Shown in pieces: positions 63,276 through 64,000 of a stretch of DNA of 64,000 nt. The translations under genes were made by a program, and so were the position numbers. This DNA comes from Lanius collurio. Lineage: Eukaryota > Chordata > Aves > Passeriformes > Laniidae. The notes under the pieces were generated by a model that was not told the origin of the DNA, did no database searches, and saw only the letters and a list, made by a program, of their open reading frames with translations. The stretch lies in NCBI GenBank assembly GCA_020086605.1, contig JACBWW010000015.1, forward strand, positions 20,945,819 to 21,009,818, in the 5' to 3' direction. The stretch's first letter is position 1; every line of letters begins with the position of its first letter.

Positions 63276-63412
63276 GGATTACAGACTGTTTAAGGTCAGA
63301 AGGGTCTTCTGGAGATCATCTGATCCAATCTCTCTGCTCAAGCAGACTCAGGTAGAGACAGCTGCCCAGGACCACATCCAGACAGCCTTTGAATATCTCT
63401 GGATGGAGACTT
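63276..63412 (-). mobile_element. CR1 LINE 3' end, minus strand, second copy
   Basis: The blocks AAGGTCAGAAGGGTCTTCTGG, GAGATCATCTGATCCAATC, CTGCTCAAGCAGACTCAGG, GCTGCCCAGGACCACATCC and TTTGAATATCTCTGGATGG are the reverse complement of a different CR1 3'-end subtype. It sits about 180 bases from the copy at 63,032 in the same orientation. Because it starts again at a terminus-like position, it is a separate insertion, not the continuation of the first. Confidence 0.9.
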
Positions 63413-63639
63413 GAGTACTTACCATTGGGCTAATGGCACAATTGACAACTGCGTAACACAGTTATCATATGTGGATCAACACTGTTTGGAAGTGAGAACC
63501 ATAAATATTTCACCGTAGTGAAATACAAATGGAGAGAAACAGGAATAGGTACTTCTACTGCTGCTCAGTACAGGGGTCCAGTGAGCACAGGAACTTCTGC
63601 TCATTTCCCCAGACTTTGATCTGTCTCCCTTAGGTTTAC

Positions 63640-63990
63640 ATAGTTTATCCCTTGAAAATTTACAGTCTGCAGCCTTTCACAGTCCCTCAGATCCTTGCAT
63701 CCATCTTTATTTTCTAATCTCTTCTCTTTCAATTTGCTGCTTCCTTGCCCTTAGTATACTCTTTATTTACAGCCAGACACAAATCAGTCACACAGACATT
63801 GCCATGCCTGCTTACCACTAGATTTTGGTTTTCTTTTTATCTGCTAGTCCAGTCTTCTTTTCTTTAAGTATGCTATTTCACTTGTTTCCCCAGTTCCAGC
63901 ATCTCCTTCAGACCCTGTATTATTCCTGTTCATCTTCTCATACCTATATTCTCGTGTGTGTTCTCCCCATTCAGCTAATTCCTGTCTTGA
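63640..63990. repeat. Pyrimidine-rich low-complexity stretch
   Basis: The plus strand is T/C-rich for about 350 bases up to the window edge, with many TCTTC, CTTTC and TTCC words. No coding potential or known element was recognised. It could be part of a decayed older repeat that continues beyond the window. Confidence 0.45.
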
Positions 63991-64000
63991 TTAAATTTTG

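Noticed and set aside
1..64000. CRISPR arrays, tRNA or rRNA genes, bacterial operons, integrated phage
   Set aside because: I found no regularly spaced direct repeats, no tRNA box pattern such as GGTTCRANTCC in context, no rRNA-like sequence, and no dense one-strand coding. The repeat content is that of a bird genome.

Overview
This window looks like nuclear, gene-free DNA from a bird, most likely a songbird. The best evidence is a set of CR1 LINE fragments. Young copies carry typical avian 3' ends with ATTCTATG-type 8-bp terminal repeats (about 4,981-5,252, 27,640-27,907, 34,433-34,530 and 63,032-63,412). Much older, heavily decayed CR1/L3-like copies lie at about 40,505-41,105, 41,880-43,050 and 54,430-54,745. 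Base composition is AT-rich, CpG is scarce outside a few islands, and there is no operon-like or dense coding structure. The songbird placement rests on recalled CR1 subfamily similarity and is inference.

I found no protein-coding exon I can recognise, no tRNA or rRNA, no intact transposon, no CRISPR array and no bacterial or phage feature. Open frames are short, scattered and on both strands, as expected by chance. The longest runs from 18,546 down to 17,878 on the minus strand (201 codons from its first ATG). It is listed only as a doubtful ORF. The window is therefore best read as a stretch of gene desert or a very large intron.

Layout: 1-16.5 kb is AT-rich unique DNA with two CR1 fragments and an RFX X-box-like site. 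16.5-18.6 kb holds a homeodomain/TALE motif cluster, a CTG/CAG inverted repeat, a pyrimidine-rich stretch and the doubtful ORF. 19.7-20.0 kb holds a duplicated block of about 70 bp at a 191-bp offset. 25.0 kb has a perfect 13-bp inverted repeat, and 27.6 kb a young CR1. 36.1-36.6 kb is a small CpG island, 37.7 kb a TA/CA microsatellite with a 24-bp palindrome, and 39.0-39.4 kb a weaker GC-rich patch. 40.5-43.05 kb contains two ancient LINE remnants in opposite orientation. 49.4-50.7 kb is the most striking part: a CpG-rich island with homeodomain and TCF-type motifs, ending in a polypurine tract. 53.8-54.8 kb has a possible conserved element followed by a back-to-back pair of ancient CR1 pieces. 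61.2-61.5 kb has FOX, POU-dimer-like and homeodomain motifs. 63.0-63.4 kb has two more CR1 ends.

No genes can be described as working together. The working hypothesis is that the islands and motif clusters (16.6, 43.6, 49.4-50.7, 53.8 and 61.2 kb) are distal regulatory elements of a neighbouring developmental gene outside the window. That is inference, and cross-species alignment would test it. I did not find a clearly new biological system.
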